Positions 16,930 to 25,425 of a DNA stretch of 64,000 bases are shown here, piece by piece. Where the stretch lies: the NCBI RefSeq assembly GCF_000702445.1, contig NZ_JNIF01000003.1:2852001-2916000 (forward strand), read 5' to 3'. This DNA comes from Bryobacter aggregatus MPL3. GTDB taxonomy: Bacteria; Acidobacteriota; Terriglobia; Bryobacterales; Bryobacteraceae. The notes beneath the pieces were generated by a model, which saw only the letters and a program-made list of their open reading frames with translations, searched no databases and had not been told where the DNA came from. The translations under genes were made by a program, and so were the position numbers. Every line of letters starts with the position of its first letter. Position 1 is the stretch's first letter.

Positions 16930-17997
16930 TTAGTTGACCCGTGCCGCCATCCAATATCCGCCACGCGTCTTCACCGTCGCGTCGCCGCGCCGCACTTCCA
17001 CCTCGATTGCATGCCAGCCGCCTTCCAATTTGTTGGACGGACTGTAACTCAACAGGTACTGGCTTTGCAGTTCCTCGCCTAATTTCTGTACGGCGGTCTC
17101 AAATCCGCGCAGGTTCAGGAAGGAATACTCACTGCCCCCCGTATACCGCGTATAGAGTTCCTGCGGGTTGCTGATGAAGATTGCCTTCGAGGCGGTGAAG
17201 ACTTCCTGGAACAGAGGAATGATGTTGCCGAAGCTGCCGCTCATCCCGCCCATCTGCGCCTGAGTCGTTGGATTGTTCGCCATCCCTGCCGGCAGGGGCC
17301 GCGCACTCGGCGGTACGGGATCGGGCCGCGGGTAGCCGGGCTTGGCCATGATCTTGTTCATGATGCGCGACATGTTGATTGAGTAAACGAGGATGTTGTT
17401 CAGCTCCACTTCGAGCAGTGCGTCCTTCACATGTGCCGTGCTGCCGCTCTCTTGCGTCTCACTCACCAGAACGATGACGCGGCGCTGATCTTTGGGCCGT
17501 TTCTTCAGCATGCGAGCGGCATAGAGCACCGCATCGGACATCGCCCGCGTCTGGGAACCAGGGCGTAGCGTGTCGAGGGCCGCTTTGAATTTGTCGGTGT
17601 CGTTCGTAAAATCCTGTTTCAGCTCGATCCGGTGATCGTAGGTGACGATCGCCGCCTCGCCACGATCTCCAATGATCAACGGAGTGATCATCGAGCCGAT
17701 TTTCTGCACGGTGGGCAGTACGGGCTCGGTGGAGGCGCTGCGCTGGATCACCAGCACGAGCGAGATCGGCACATAGGACTGGTCCAGACGCAGATCCTGG
17801 GCCTTGCCGTTATCGCGCAGGACAAAGTCCTTCACATCGAGACCATTAATGAAATTTCCATCGCGGTCTTTCACTACAGTCGGGGCGACGATATTCAGCG
17901 TTGTGACTCGGATGACATCATCCTGTGCCCAGATGGCGACACCTGCGACGGAAGCGACCACGGCAATCGCAATCCAACCTCGAAATTTCCTAATCAT
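16930..17997 (-). CDS. VWFA-related secreted protein of the acidobacterial type
   Basis: 355-residue exported protein with an N-terminal hydrophobic segment (GWIAIAVVASVAGVAIWA), the VTTLNIVAPTVVKDRDG strand region and a von Willebrand A-like domain. It fits the family described as VWFA-related Acidobacterial domain (TIGR03436): VKDRDGNFINGLDVKDF followed by LVLVIQRSAS. The canonical MIDAS DxSxS is altered (IQRSAS in that position), so metal binding is doubtful. The function of the family is unknown. I use the ATG at 17997, which overlaps moaC by eight bases; earlier in-frame starts overlap further. Confidence 0.8.
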   Translation of the reverse strand: MIRKFRGWIAIAVVASVAGVAIWAQDDVIRVTTLNIVAPTVVKDRDGNFINGLDVKDFVLRDNGKAQDLRLDQSYVPISLVLVIQRSASTEPVLPTVQKIGSMITPLIIGDRGEAAIVTYDHRIELKQDFTNDTDKFKAALDTLRPGSQTRAMSDAVLYAARMLKKRPKDQRRVIVLVSETQESGSTAHVKDALLEVELNNILVYSINMSRIMNKIMAKPGYPRPDPVPPSARPLPAGMANNPTTQAQMGGMSGSFGNIIPLFQEVFTASKAIFISNPQELYTRYTGGSEYSFLNLRGFETAVQKLGEELQSQYLLSYSPSNKLEGGWHAIEVEVRRGDATVKTRGGYWMAARVN

Positions 17998-18463
17998 TTC
18001 CTGGCCTCTCATAGTCACCACTCTTCCCTCCGCTCTTGCTCAGCAAATACAGGTCCGTAATCTCAATCCCTTTGTCAAGGGCTTTGGTCATGTCGTAGAT
18101 GGTCAGAGCGGCAATCGCTGCGGCGGTTAACGCTTCCATTTCGGCACCGGTCCCAGCAGTACATGCTACTGCACTAGTGACGCGTATGCCTGTGTCTTCG
18201 ATACCAAATTCCAGATCTACTTTCGCCAGCGGGATCTGGTGACAGAGGGGAATCAGCTCCCAGGTCCGTTTTGCCGCGAGAATGGCGGCTACGCGGGCCA
18301 CCTCGAGCGGATCTCCCTTCGGATTGTGGGGGAGCGCAGCGAGCACTGCCGCCGGCATTTTGACAAACGCATGCCCGCGCGCCGTGCGCACCGTGCTGCT
18401 CTTGCCGGAAATATCCACCATCCTGGCGCTGCCGGCTTCGTCGTAATGGCTCAGCTTGCTCAT
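17990..18463 (-). CDS. moaC: Cyclic pyranopterin monophosphate synthase MoaC
   Basis: 157-residue MoaC, which with MoaA converts GTP to cyclic pyranopterin monophosphate, the first stage of molybdenum cofactor synthesis. Diagnostic stretches are MVDISGKSSTVRTARG, the LIPLCHQIPL active-site loop and GTGAEMEALTAAAIAALTIY followed by DMTKALDKG. It overlaps moeA by four bases (ATGA), so the two are translationally coupled. No moaA is in the window. Confidence 0.95.
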   Translation of the reverse strand: MSKLSHYDEAGSARMVDISGKSSTVRTARGHAFVKMPAAVLAALPHNPKGDPLEVARVAAILAAKRTWELIPLCHQIPLAKVDLEFGIEDTGIRVTSAVACTAGTGAEMEALTAAAIAALTIYDMTKALDKGIEITDLYLLSKSGGKSGDYERPGND

Positions 18464-19650
18464 GCGGGAATCACCTCAATGCTGTCTCCAGCGGCCCATT
18501 CCTCCTGTTCGGAGTCCACCACCACCAGGCAATTGGCTCTCACCAGCGCTGGAATGTCGCCAGATCCCTGCCAGGGCAATACTTCGACACTGCGCCCTTC
18601 GTTGCTCAGTTTGCCGGGGAGAAAGCGAGTGAGTCCGGGACGATGGCGGTAGGGCGAGCGGAGCGCCGCCCGGCTCAATTGAAAATCAGGTTCCGCGACA
18701 CCGCAGAGCCGGGCCAGTGCCGCCTCGGCAAAGACTCGAAAGGTCACAAGCGTAGACAATGGATTGCCAGGCAACCCGAAAAAATAGGTTCCCCTGGCCT
18801 TGCCGAATACGGTCGGTTTGCCGGGTTGGATGGCAACTTCAGTGAAGTAGAATTCGGCCCCCAACTGCGACAATGCGGATTCGACAAAGTCATAATCCCC
18901 AGCCGACACCCCGCCGCTGATCAGCAACAGATCTGCCTTCAACCCGTACTCGATCAGATCCCGGGTGACCGTCTCGTCATCGGGAGCAATCGGCAAGATC
19001 TCCGGTCTGCCGCCAAAGCGTTTGACATCGGCGGCGAGGGCCCAGGAATTGGAATTCCGCACCTCGGTCGCATTGGGTTGCCGCGCGATCTCAACCACTT
19101 CGTCACCTGTCGCGAGAATTCTCACTACGGGCTGCCGCAGGACGCTCACCTGGGTTCTGCCGACACTGGCGAGCATCGCGATGGCTCCGGCGCCAATCCG
19201 GGTCCCATGAGGCAGCACCACCTCGCCGCACTGCGCCATGCTCCCGGCGGCGCTGATCCATTCGCCTGCCACTCCGGGGCGTGAGGTTTCGACGCGATCG
19301 GCTGCCCGCGTCACATGCTCTTTCATCACAACCTGATCCGCCCCGTCTGGAATCACGGCTCCCGTCATGATGGAGACCGCCGTGCCCGCCACGAGAGTTT
19401 CTGTGGGCATCTGGCCGGCGCGAATCTCCCCAGCGACCGTCAACCTTCCGGGCAGATCGCTCGAACGTACCGCAAAGCCGTCCCGCAGACTGCGCGGTAG
19501 CGGCGGCATGTCCCGATCCGATCCGATGTCTTCTGCGCAAACCCGTCCCATCGCATCGGTGAGCCACACCGACTCGGTCGCAATCGCTCCTGGAATTGCA
19601 ACGCGATCGAGCACCGCGCGCCGGGCAGCGGCAAAACTCAAAGTCCCCAT
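18460..19650 (-). CDS. moeA: Molybdopterin molybdenumtransferase MoeA
   Basis: 396-residue MoeA, which inserts molybdate into adenylylated molybdopterin. Recognisable are PPLPRSLRDGFAV near the N-terminus, IMTGAVIPDGADQVV, the ATGDEVVE region, SGGVSAGDYDFV and GLPGNPLSTLVTF, followed by the MoeA C-terminal beta-barrel. First gene of a moeA-moaC-VWFA run on the minus strand. It starts 118 bases from the acpS start on the opposite strand; that spacer must hold both promoters. Confidence 0.94.
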   Translation of the reverse strand: MGTLSFAAARRAVLDRVAIPGAIATESVWLTDAMGRVCAEDIGSDRDMPPLPRSLRDGFAVRSSDLPGRLTVAGEIRAGQMPTETLVAGTAVSIMTGAVIPDGADQVVMKEHVTRAADRVETSRPGVAGEWISAAGSMAQCGEVVLPHGTRIGAGAIAMLASVGRTQVSVLRQPVVRILATGDEVVEIARQPNATEVRNSNSWALAADVKRFGGRPEILPIAPDDETVTRDLIEYGLKADLLLISGGVSAGDYDFVESALSQLGAEFYFTEVAIQPGKPTVFGKARGTYFFGLPGNPLSTLVTFRVFAEAALARLCGVAEPDFQLSRAALRSPYRHRPGLTRFLPGKLSNEGRSVEVLPWQGSGDIPALVRANCLVVVDSEQEEWAAGDSIEVIPA

Positions 19651-19768
19651 GAAGCCTTCAGTCTACCGTGCCGGCATGAATGCACAATGTCTGTGCGCAT
19701 GGTTGCTCCTGCGCCCTGCGAAGATAAGTACGGGGCAGTTTTCGATTGTCTCTGAAACGACTTACTTT

Positions 19769-20146
19769 ATGATTCTCGGCATCGGCATTGATCTGGAAGA
19801 AAGCGCGCGCATCGGCGACTCGATTGAGCGGTTTGGCCCACGTTTTCTCAATCGAGTTTTTACTGCGGGCGAGATCGCGTTCTGCGAAGGGAAAGGAAAT
19901 TCGATCGAGCGTTTTGCGGCTCGATTTGCAGCCAAAGAAGCAGCATTCAAGGCACTGCAAGCGTCCTGGACCACGGGCATGTCCTGGCGTGATTTCGAGA
20001 TTACGGTGTCGCCGAGCGGCGCTCCGCGGATGGTGCTCCATGGCTCCGCGGCGCAACTGGCCAATAGCAGAGCGGTGGACTCCATCCACGTCTCGTTCAG
20101 TCACACCCGGACGCACGTTACGGCAATTGTTGTTTTAGAGGGATGA
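19769..20146 (+). CDS. acpS: Holo-[acyl-carrier-protein] synthase
   Basis: 125-residue AcpS, which transfers phosphopantetheine from CoA to the serine of ACP. MILGIGIDLEE at the start carries the metal-binding Asp, and FAARFAAKEAAFKAL carries the Glu/Lys motif; SFSHTRTHVTAIVV closes the fold. A longer open frame runs upstream to 19367, but the family always begins at this motif, so ATG 19769 is the start. It overlaps the convergent phosphatidyltransferase by 12 bases. Confidence 0.93.
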   Translation: MILGIGIDLEESARIGDSIERFGPRFLNRVFTAGEIAFCEGKGNSIERFAARFAAKEAAFKALQASWTTGMSWRDFEITVSPSGAPRMVLHGSAAQLANSRAVDSIHVSFSHTRTHVTAIVVLEG

Positions 20147-20791
20147 GTGCCCGACCGCGACGTTGGAGGCCGACGGTACGCGGGTTTGCGCGTCTTCGAG
20201 ACGCTTTGCTTCCTGGTAGGTAAAAATCATGCGATGGACAACCGTCAGGTTGCCGAGAATCGCGGCGATCCACAGCACCGGAGCCATCCGATCGAAAAGT
20301 GCGCCGATGATCAACAGCACAACCCGCTCGGGCCGTTCGAGGAAGCCCACCTTACACTGCGGAATCGTATTCTCCGCGCGGGCTCTCGTATAGCTGATCA
20401 TGACGCTGGCCATCATAACGATGGCAGTCAACACCACGTAAAGAGGGCGGTTGATGTTGCCGTAGTACACGAGCAGGCCAATGAGCAGGGCCAGATCGGA
20501 ATAGCGATCGAGTACGCTATCGAAAAAGCCGCCAAACATCGTTACCTGGCCCGTCTGGCGCGCCACGCGCCCATCCACCATGTCAAACAGGCCGGCCCCG
20601 ATAATCACGAGGCCAGCCTGCCAGAATGCTCCTAATGCCAAAAGCCATGCGGCGCCAATATTGATCACCAGCCCAATGAAGGTCAATACATTCGGATGGA
20701 TCTTGGCGAGCGCCAAACCATTGACGATCTGGACGAGCAGCTTATTGCAAGTTCGTCCGACCGTTCCCGTCCATGTTGTTTTCGGTTCCAA
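20135..20791 (-). CDS. CDP-alcohol phosphatidyltransferase family membrane protein
   Basis: 218-residue polytopic membrane enzyme with the full CDP-OH-P signature in FDMVDGRVARQTGQVTMFGG and the following FDSVLDR (DxxDGxxAR, eight residues, GxxxDxxxD). It transfers a phosphatidyl group from CDP-diacylglycerol to an alcohol. Candidates are phosphatidylglycerophosphate synthase or an inositol-phosphate-type synthase; the sequence does not decide. About five or six membrane segments are visible. Confidence 0.85.
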   Translation of the reverse strand: MEPKTTWTGTVGRTCNKLLVQIVNGLALAKIHPNVLTFIGLVINIGAAWLLALGAFWQAGLVIIGAGLFDMVDGRVARQTGQVTMFGGFFDSVLDRYSDLALLIGLLVYYGNINRPLYVVLTAIVMMASVMISYTRARAENTIPQCKVGFLERPERVVLLIIGALFDRMAPVLWIAAILGNLTVVHRMIFTYQEAKRLEDAQTRVPSASNVAVGHSSL

Positions 20792-20813
20792 AAAAGCTAC
20801 CGCTGGCCTCAGA

Positions 20814-21290
20814 TTAACTTAATTCCGCAAGATCGTGGATGGTCTTGAGACGGAGAATCTCAAATTCTTTCTCTCCACCTGGGATAGGGATTTTCACCTC
20901 ATCGCCCACTTGCTTGTTTAACAGACCCTTCCCAATGGGCGAACTGGTGGAAACCAACCCATTCGGAGCGTCCGTCTCCTCGCTTGTGACGATCTTGTAG
21001 GTAACCTCTTCTTCCTTCTTCACATCGAAGACAACGACTTCTGAACCCAGGCCCACGCGATCTTTTGGAATCTTCGTCATATCGGCCATCGATACCGTCT
21101 GGAGCCGCATCTTCAATTGGCCCAGCCGGGCATTGACATAGCCCTGACGCTCTTTCGCAGCGTGGTACTCCGCGTTCTCGCTCAGATCACCAAGCTCCCG
21201 CGCACGCAGAATCTCTTTCGGCAATTCGGTCCGAAACTCGTGCTCGAGGGCCGCGATCTCGTCTTGCAACTTTTTCTTGATGTCGATCAT
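20814..21290 (-). CDS. greA: Transcription elongation factor GreA
   Basis: 158-residue Gre factor that enters the RNA polymerase secondary channel and stimulates cleavage of backtracked RNA. The N-terminal coiled coil (LSENAEYHAAKERQGYVNAR) carries the acidic tip region, and the C-terminal FKBP-like domain contains SSPIGKGLLNKQVGDEVKI. Length is standard. It lies 22 bases upstream of the phosphatidyltransferase on the same strand. Confidence 0.94.
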   Translation of the reverse strand: MIDIKKKLQDEIAALEHEFRTELPKEILRARELGDLSENAEYHAAKERQGYVNARLGQLKMRLQTVSMADMTKIPKDRVGLGSEVVVFDVKKEEEVTYKIVTSEETDAPNGLVSTSSPIGKGLLNKQVGDEVKIPIPGGEKEFEILRLKTIHDLAELS

Positions 21291-21322
21291 TACAGAGGTT
21301 CTACAACTCCCATTCTAGACGT

Positions 21323-24300
21323 CTATTGCACCGGAATGCGGCTGCTTCGCGAAGTCACCCCGTTTTGGGTGATCACGAGCTCCACATCGGTGCCCGTCGG
21401 ACTGTCAGGCGGTACGATTACGTTCACTTGATACAATCCAACGATTCCTGGGGCGAGACCGCTAAAGAGTACTTGAGCGATTTTCCCCCCAATCTTTACA
21501 TCCGGACTCGCGGTCGTCGTCGCGAGCGGATTTGACGGGCTGACCTGACCGGAACCAGGTGTGGCATTCACCGGCCCCAGGCCATTCACGTAAAGCTGAG
21601 CGACTTGGCCCCGCTTGGCCGGATTGTTACTGGAAATCAATCCATACCCCCCGTCAAGTGCGGCCACGAAACGCCGGTTGCTCCCACTCTCGAAATACTC
21701 GAAGGGAGCCGGGTTCGCGGTACGCAACTTTAAACTCTGAACGGCGCTCGAAAAGTCTCCAATGGAGACCTTCATGTCCACCGTCGCCAGACCCTGGCAT
21801 TCCCAAGGGATCTGCACATTGATCTGGCCATTGCTCACAAACTGCAATCGGCCAGGAACGCTAATGCCCTGGCTCCGATTATCAAAACTGACACTCACGC
21901 GCGCCAGCGACAGCGGCAGCTCATTGCCACTGAACGCCTTCAAAACAGAACTCAGCGCGTTTCCATAGATACTAATGTATTGGCCGGCCGAAAAGCCATC
22001 AGAAGATTCTCCGCTGGCCGCATCGACAATGCCATTGGCCGAGATTGCCGGCTGCGCAAAGACGCTGGCCGTAAAATCGGTATAGAGATTTCCGGCGGTA
22101 AAGCGCACCACCTGGTCGCCCAGGTTGGAGCCCACCCGATAGGTGGCTTCCACGATTCCAAACTGATCCGTCTTCTCATTGCCAAAGACAATCGACCCGT
22201 TGCCACGGATGACGCTGCCGCGCACGGAAACTCCCTGAATGGGCAATCCATTTTGATCGATCACCTTCATGAGCAGGCCAGAATACTCCGTGCCCGGAAT
22301 GGCGTCAAAGTACTCGCCAGCCAGCGAGTACATATTCCAGGGCGTTCCTGAACCGACGAAATAGGTGTACGGAATGCGCAGGTCCACCGCTCCACCGCTG
22401 AGGACAATAAATCCGTCGTATTTGCCGGCGCGCGGCCGCAGCCCCGTCAGCCTGACGGTCACCTGGGTTTGACGGCCCGCCGCCAAGGCAAAGGTGCTGG
22501 GCGAGATCACGAGAGTTCCCTGCGTGTCTGCATTGCGCTGTTCCACGCGCGCCGTTAGATTCAGCGTTCCGGTGGAATTCAGATTCGTGATCACCACTCC
22601 CTGCGAGGGGAGGCCACCCGAAGAAACGTCCCCCAGGCTGATGGTGCTCGGCTCAGAACTCAGATTGCCTTGCAAGGCCTGATTCGTATCCAGACGGCCG
22701 GCGCCCATGGCGGTCACCGCCGCTTGTACCTGGCGGCCATTGTTGTCGAAATCGACGATGCTGGCGTTGGCCGAATTCACGAGCAGACTTTTCACACTCC
22801 CTGGACTCAGTCCCGGGCGCTTTTGCTTCACCAGCGCGGCCGCTCCGGCAGCGAGCGGCGCCGAAAAACTCGTGCCATTCGCGACGACATATCCTGTCGG
22901 GCTGTACATATCGCCCGCCGGGTCGAAGCTCTGCGTGGCCATATAGAGATCTGTCCCCACCGCCACCAGTTCCGGCTTCACGCCATTGGTGCCGATGGCC
23001 GGCCCTTGCGAGGAGAAAACGGCAATCTGGTCTGGCGTTGCGGCGACCTCCCGGTAACCCGTTCCGATCGATGCGACGCGGCTCTGCGCATTCAGCGTGG
23101 TGCGCATGCTCGCCCCGGCGGCATAAGAAATCAACAAGGACGGGATGGAGGTATTCTCCAGGCCGTACATCTGATAGACAGACGAGCCCTGGGGTCCCGC
23201 AAAGATCACGCCGATCGCGCCGGCCTGCTGCGCGTAGAGAACCTTCTGTTCTGCGGTACAGGAGCCAAGGTCAATGAGTGCCAGTTTCCCGCTGAGGGAA
23301 TTGTCGGGTAAGGGCGCGCAAGCCAGTCGATTGACACCAATCGAGCCGGCATCGACAACGGTTCCTTGCAGCGTCGATGCGATCTGCGGTCCATTGGTGA
23401 ATCGTGCATTGATCGATTGCAGATCGGCCGGAACCCCAGTGCCGAGGACGCTGAGCGTGTTGTACCAGATATGGCTGTTTGTGGTCGCTCCCACGGTGAT
23501 CGCTCCCGGAGCCGTGCCTGGAGTGCCAATCGTGTTCAGCGCGGGCGCGTTTGCTCCCTGTCCGCCATTATTTCCGGCGGAGGTTGTGACGGTCAGCCCC
23601 AACTGGACTGCGTTCTGGATGGCCGTGGCAAACGCATCGCAGGCTTCATTCCCATTGGCGCCACAGTTGGCGTCCAATGGGCCAAAGCCCGCCGGTGCGC
23701 CGAGGCTCATACTGGCAATGTCCATTCCATCGGCCACCACATCTTCTAGCGCGCGAATGACGACGCTTGCAAAAGTGGTGTCATTGACGCCGGGGCTGCC
23801 AAAAATCTTGTAGTTGCCGAGATAGGCTCGCGGTGCGACACCGGAAATTCTGCCGATCGGCGAATCGTGCTCCTGCCCGGCCGCCACCATCGCCGTTGCC
23901 GTGCCGTGCCCGACGCGGTCGCGCGGGGTGTTGTCATCGGGCCGGGTGTAGATGGGATCGTCGCCGAACGCAAAGTTCAGCAAACTCACATAGCTGCGAG
24001 CCACAATCACCTTATTGTTCGTATAGCTGCAGTCGCCGTTGTCCGTGCGGCACTTCGGGTAGCCGCTCGGCGGCGCGCTGGAAAAACTCTTGAAGGCCGG
24101 ATGATTCAGATCGATTCCCGAATCGAGAATCGCGATCTTCACGCCCGCTCCGGCATTGCCCGATCCTCCCACCTGGCTCCAGGCGCTCCGCGCCGTCACC
24201 AGATCGAGGGCCTTGTTGATCGTCCGTTTGATCGGATACATCCGCTGGACCCGGGCAACTCCGTCTACGCTTGCCAGACGGGTGGCCTCCGCCGGACTGG

Positions 24301-24577
24301 CTGCAACATAGATTGCATTGAGGAGGATCTGAGTGGAATCCAAAACTTGTGTGCCATGAAGCCTGGTGTCGGCGATGACGGCGGCTTGTCTCGCCTGCAG
24401 GGCGGCGCGCATCTCAACGGATGCGGCTTTCGCCAAGTCTTTTCGGGCGCTAACCGCTTGTGCCAGCGGAGGATCCTTCAAAACCACGATGTAGTAATTC
24501 GAGCCCCGTTGCGCAGTCCCAATGCCGGGAAACAGGCACAATGCGGCAAACAAAGCCACCAACGCAGAAAACCTCAT
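21323..24577 (-). CDS. Secreted subtilisin-like serine protease with PA insert and Solibacter-type C-terminal domain
   Basis: About 1084 residues. A signal peptide (MRFSALVALFAALCLFPGIG) is followed by an I9-like propeptide and an S8 protease: Asp in KIAILDSGIDLNHPAF (about residue 150), His in DRVGHGTATAMVAAG (about 222) and Ser in VANGTSFSAPLAAGAAAL (about 568). A PA domain is inserted between His and Ser (about 390-480). Immunoglobulin-like domains follow, and from about residue 850 a C-terminal region (NGIVDAASG, YGLISSNNPAKRGQVAQLYV, GLAPGIVGLYQVNV) matches the Solibacter uncharacterised C-terminal domain (TIGR03437). Probably an extracellular degradative protease; the C-terminal domain has no known function but may aid secretion or attachment. 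Confidence 0.9.
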   Translation of the reverse strand: MRFSALVALFAALCLFPGIGTAQRGSNYYIVVLKDPPLAQAVSARKDLAKAASVEMRAALQARQAAVIADTRLHGTQVLDSTQILLNAIYVAASPAEATRLASVDGVARVQRMYPIKRTINKALDLVTARSAWSQVGGSGNAGAGVKIAILDSGIDLNHPAFKSFSSAPPSGYPKCRTDNGDCSYTNNKVIVARSYVSLLNFAFGDDPIYTRPDDNTPRDRVGHGTATAMVAAGQEHDSPIGRISGVAPRAYLGNYKIFGSPGVNDTTFASVVIRALEDVVADGMDIASMSLGAPAGFGPLDANCGANGNEACDAFATAIQNAVQLGLTVTTSAGNNGGQGANAPALNTIGTPGTAPGAITVGATTNSHIWYNTLSVLGTGVPADLQSINARFTNGPQIASTLQGTVVDAGSIGVNRLACAPLPDNSLSGKLALIDLGSCTAEQKVLYAQQAGAIGVIFAGPQGSSVYQMYGLENTSIPSLLISYAAGASMRTTLNAQSRVASIGTGYREVAATPDQIAVFSSQGPAIGTNGVKPELVAVGTDLYMATQSFDPAGDMYSPTGYVVANGTSFSAPLAAGAAALVKQKRPGLSPGSVKSLLVNSANASIVDFDNNGRQVQAAVTAMGAGRLDTNQALQGNLSSEPSTISLGDVSSGGLPSQGVVITNLNSTGTLNLTARVEQRNADTQGTLVISPSTFALAAGRQTQVTVRLTGLRPRAGKYDGFIVLSGGAVDLRIPYTYFVGSGTPWNMYSLAGEYFDAIPGTEYSGLLMKVIDQNGLPIQGVSVRGSVIRGNGSIVFGNEKTDQFGIVEATYRVGSNLGDQVVRFTAGNLYTDFTASVFAQPAISANGIVDAASGESSDGFSAGQYISIYGNALSSVLKAFSGNELPLSLARVSVSFDNRSQGISVPGRLQFVSNGQINVQIPWECQGLATVDMKVSIGDFSSAVQSLKLRTANPAPFEYFESGSNRRFVAALDGGYGLISSNNPAKRGQVAQLYVNGLGPVNATPGSGQVSPSNPLATTTASPDVKIGGKIAQVLFSGLAPGIVGLYQVNVIVPPDSPTGTDVELVITQNGVTSRSSRIPVQ

Positions 24578-24681
24578 GATGTGTCGACGCGTACTCCTGC
24601 ACAACAGTTTCGCAATGAAAATGCGCTGCAACTTTTGCGTGATAACGACATCTTACTAGTCAAGTAAAGGAGATCAAGACC

Positions 24682-25380
24682 ATGATCACAGTCCGTCCGG
24701 CCGCCGAACGCGGTCACGCCAACCATGGTTGGCTCGATAGTCACCATACTTTCAGCTTCGCCGATTATTTCGATCCGAAGCACGTGCAGTTCCGGAGTCT
24801 GCGCGTCCTCAATGAGGACAAAGTGGCGGGGGGCCGTGGTTTTGGAAAGCACCCTCACCGGGATATGGAGATTCTCACCTGGGTCCAATCCGGCACGCTC
24901 GAACACGCTGACGATCTGGGGAATAAACGAGTGCTACAGCCGGGTGAATTGCAGGCGATGAGTGCGGGGACCGGGGTTGTTCATAGCGAGTACAACCCTT
25001 CGATCACGGTCCCGGTGCATTTCTTCCAGATCTGGATTCTACCGGATCGCAAGAATATTGCTCCGGTTTACGCACAAGAGACTTTCGCCGCAGAGCAGCG
25101 CAAAGGCCGCTTTCAACTGCTCGCCTCGCCGAATGGGGCAGCGGGCTCGATCCCGATCAATGCCGATGCGAAGTTTTCGGTGATCGATCTGGCCCATGGG
25201 CAAAGCGCTTCTTACCCGGTTGCTGCCGGCCGCGGAGTCTGGGTGCAAGTGGCGAGCGGAGAAGTGGATCTGAATGGCCGGAAGCTGAGTGCCGGTGATG
25301 GCGCGGCGATTGAGGATGAGTCCGCACTGCAGTTGAAATCACTTCGAGACGCCCAGGTCCTGCTCTTTGACGTGCAATAA
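24682..25380 (+). CDS. Pirin family bicupin (YhhW-like)
   Basis: 232-residue bicupin. The metal ligands of E. coli YhhW occur at the same positions: His57 and His59 in GKHPHRDMEIL, and His101 and Glu103 in VVHSEYNPS. YhhW shows quercetin 2,3-dioxygenase activity in vitro; the physiological role is unclear, and a redox-sensing role is proposed for pirins. A clear AAAGGAG ribosome site precedes the ATG. The gene is divergent from the subtilase, with about 100 bases between starts. Confidence 0.9.
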   Translation: MITVRPAAERGHANHGWLDSHHTFSFADYFDPKHVQFRSLRVLNEDKVAGGRGFGKHPHRDMEILTWVQSGTLEHADDLGNKRVLQPGELQAMSAGTGVVHSEYNPSITVPVHFFQIWILPDRKNIAPVYAQETFAAEQRKGRFQLLASPNGAAGSIPINADAKFSVIDLAHGQSASYPVAAGRGVWVQVASGEVDLNGRKLSAGDGAAIEDESALQLKSLRDAQVLLFDVQ

Positions 25381-25387
25381 ACCGGCA

Positions 25388-25425
25388 AAAGCCGGAGCCT
25401 AGGTTTTCACCTTCGCTCCGGCTTT
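25388..25425. terminator. Inverted repeat between convergent pirin and HlyD genes
   Basis: An 11-base perfect inverted repeat (AAAGCCGGAGC at 25388-25398 and GCTCCGGCTTT at 25415-25425) with a 16-base loop. It lies where the plus-strand pirin gene and the minus-strand adaptor gene converge, and the loop contains the adaptor stop codon. On the minus strand it runs into a short T stretch, so it may act as an intrinsic terminator, most plausibly for the adaptor operon. A second, 5-base stem (CCGGC/GCCGG, 25382-25395) competes with it. Confidence 0.55.
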
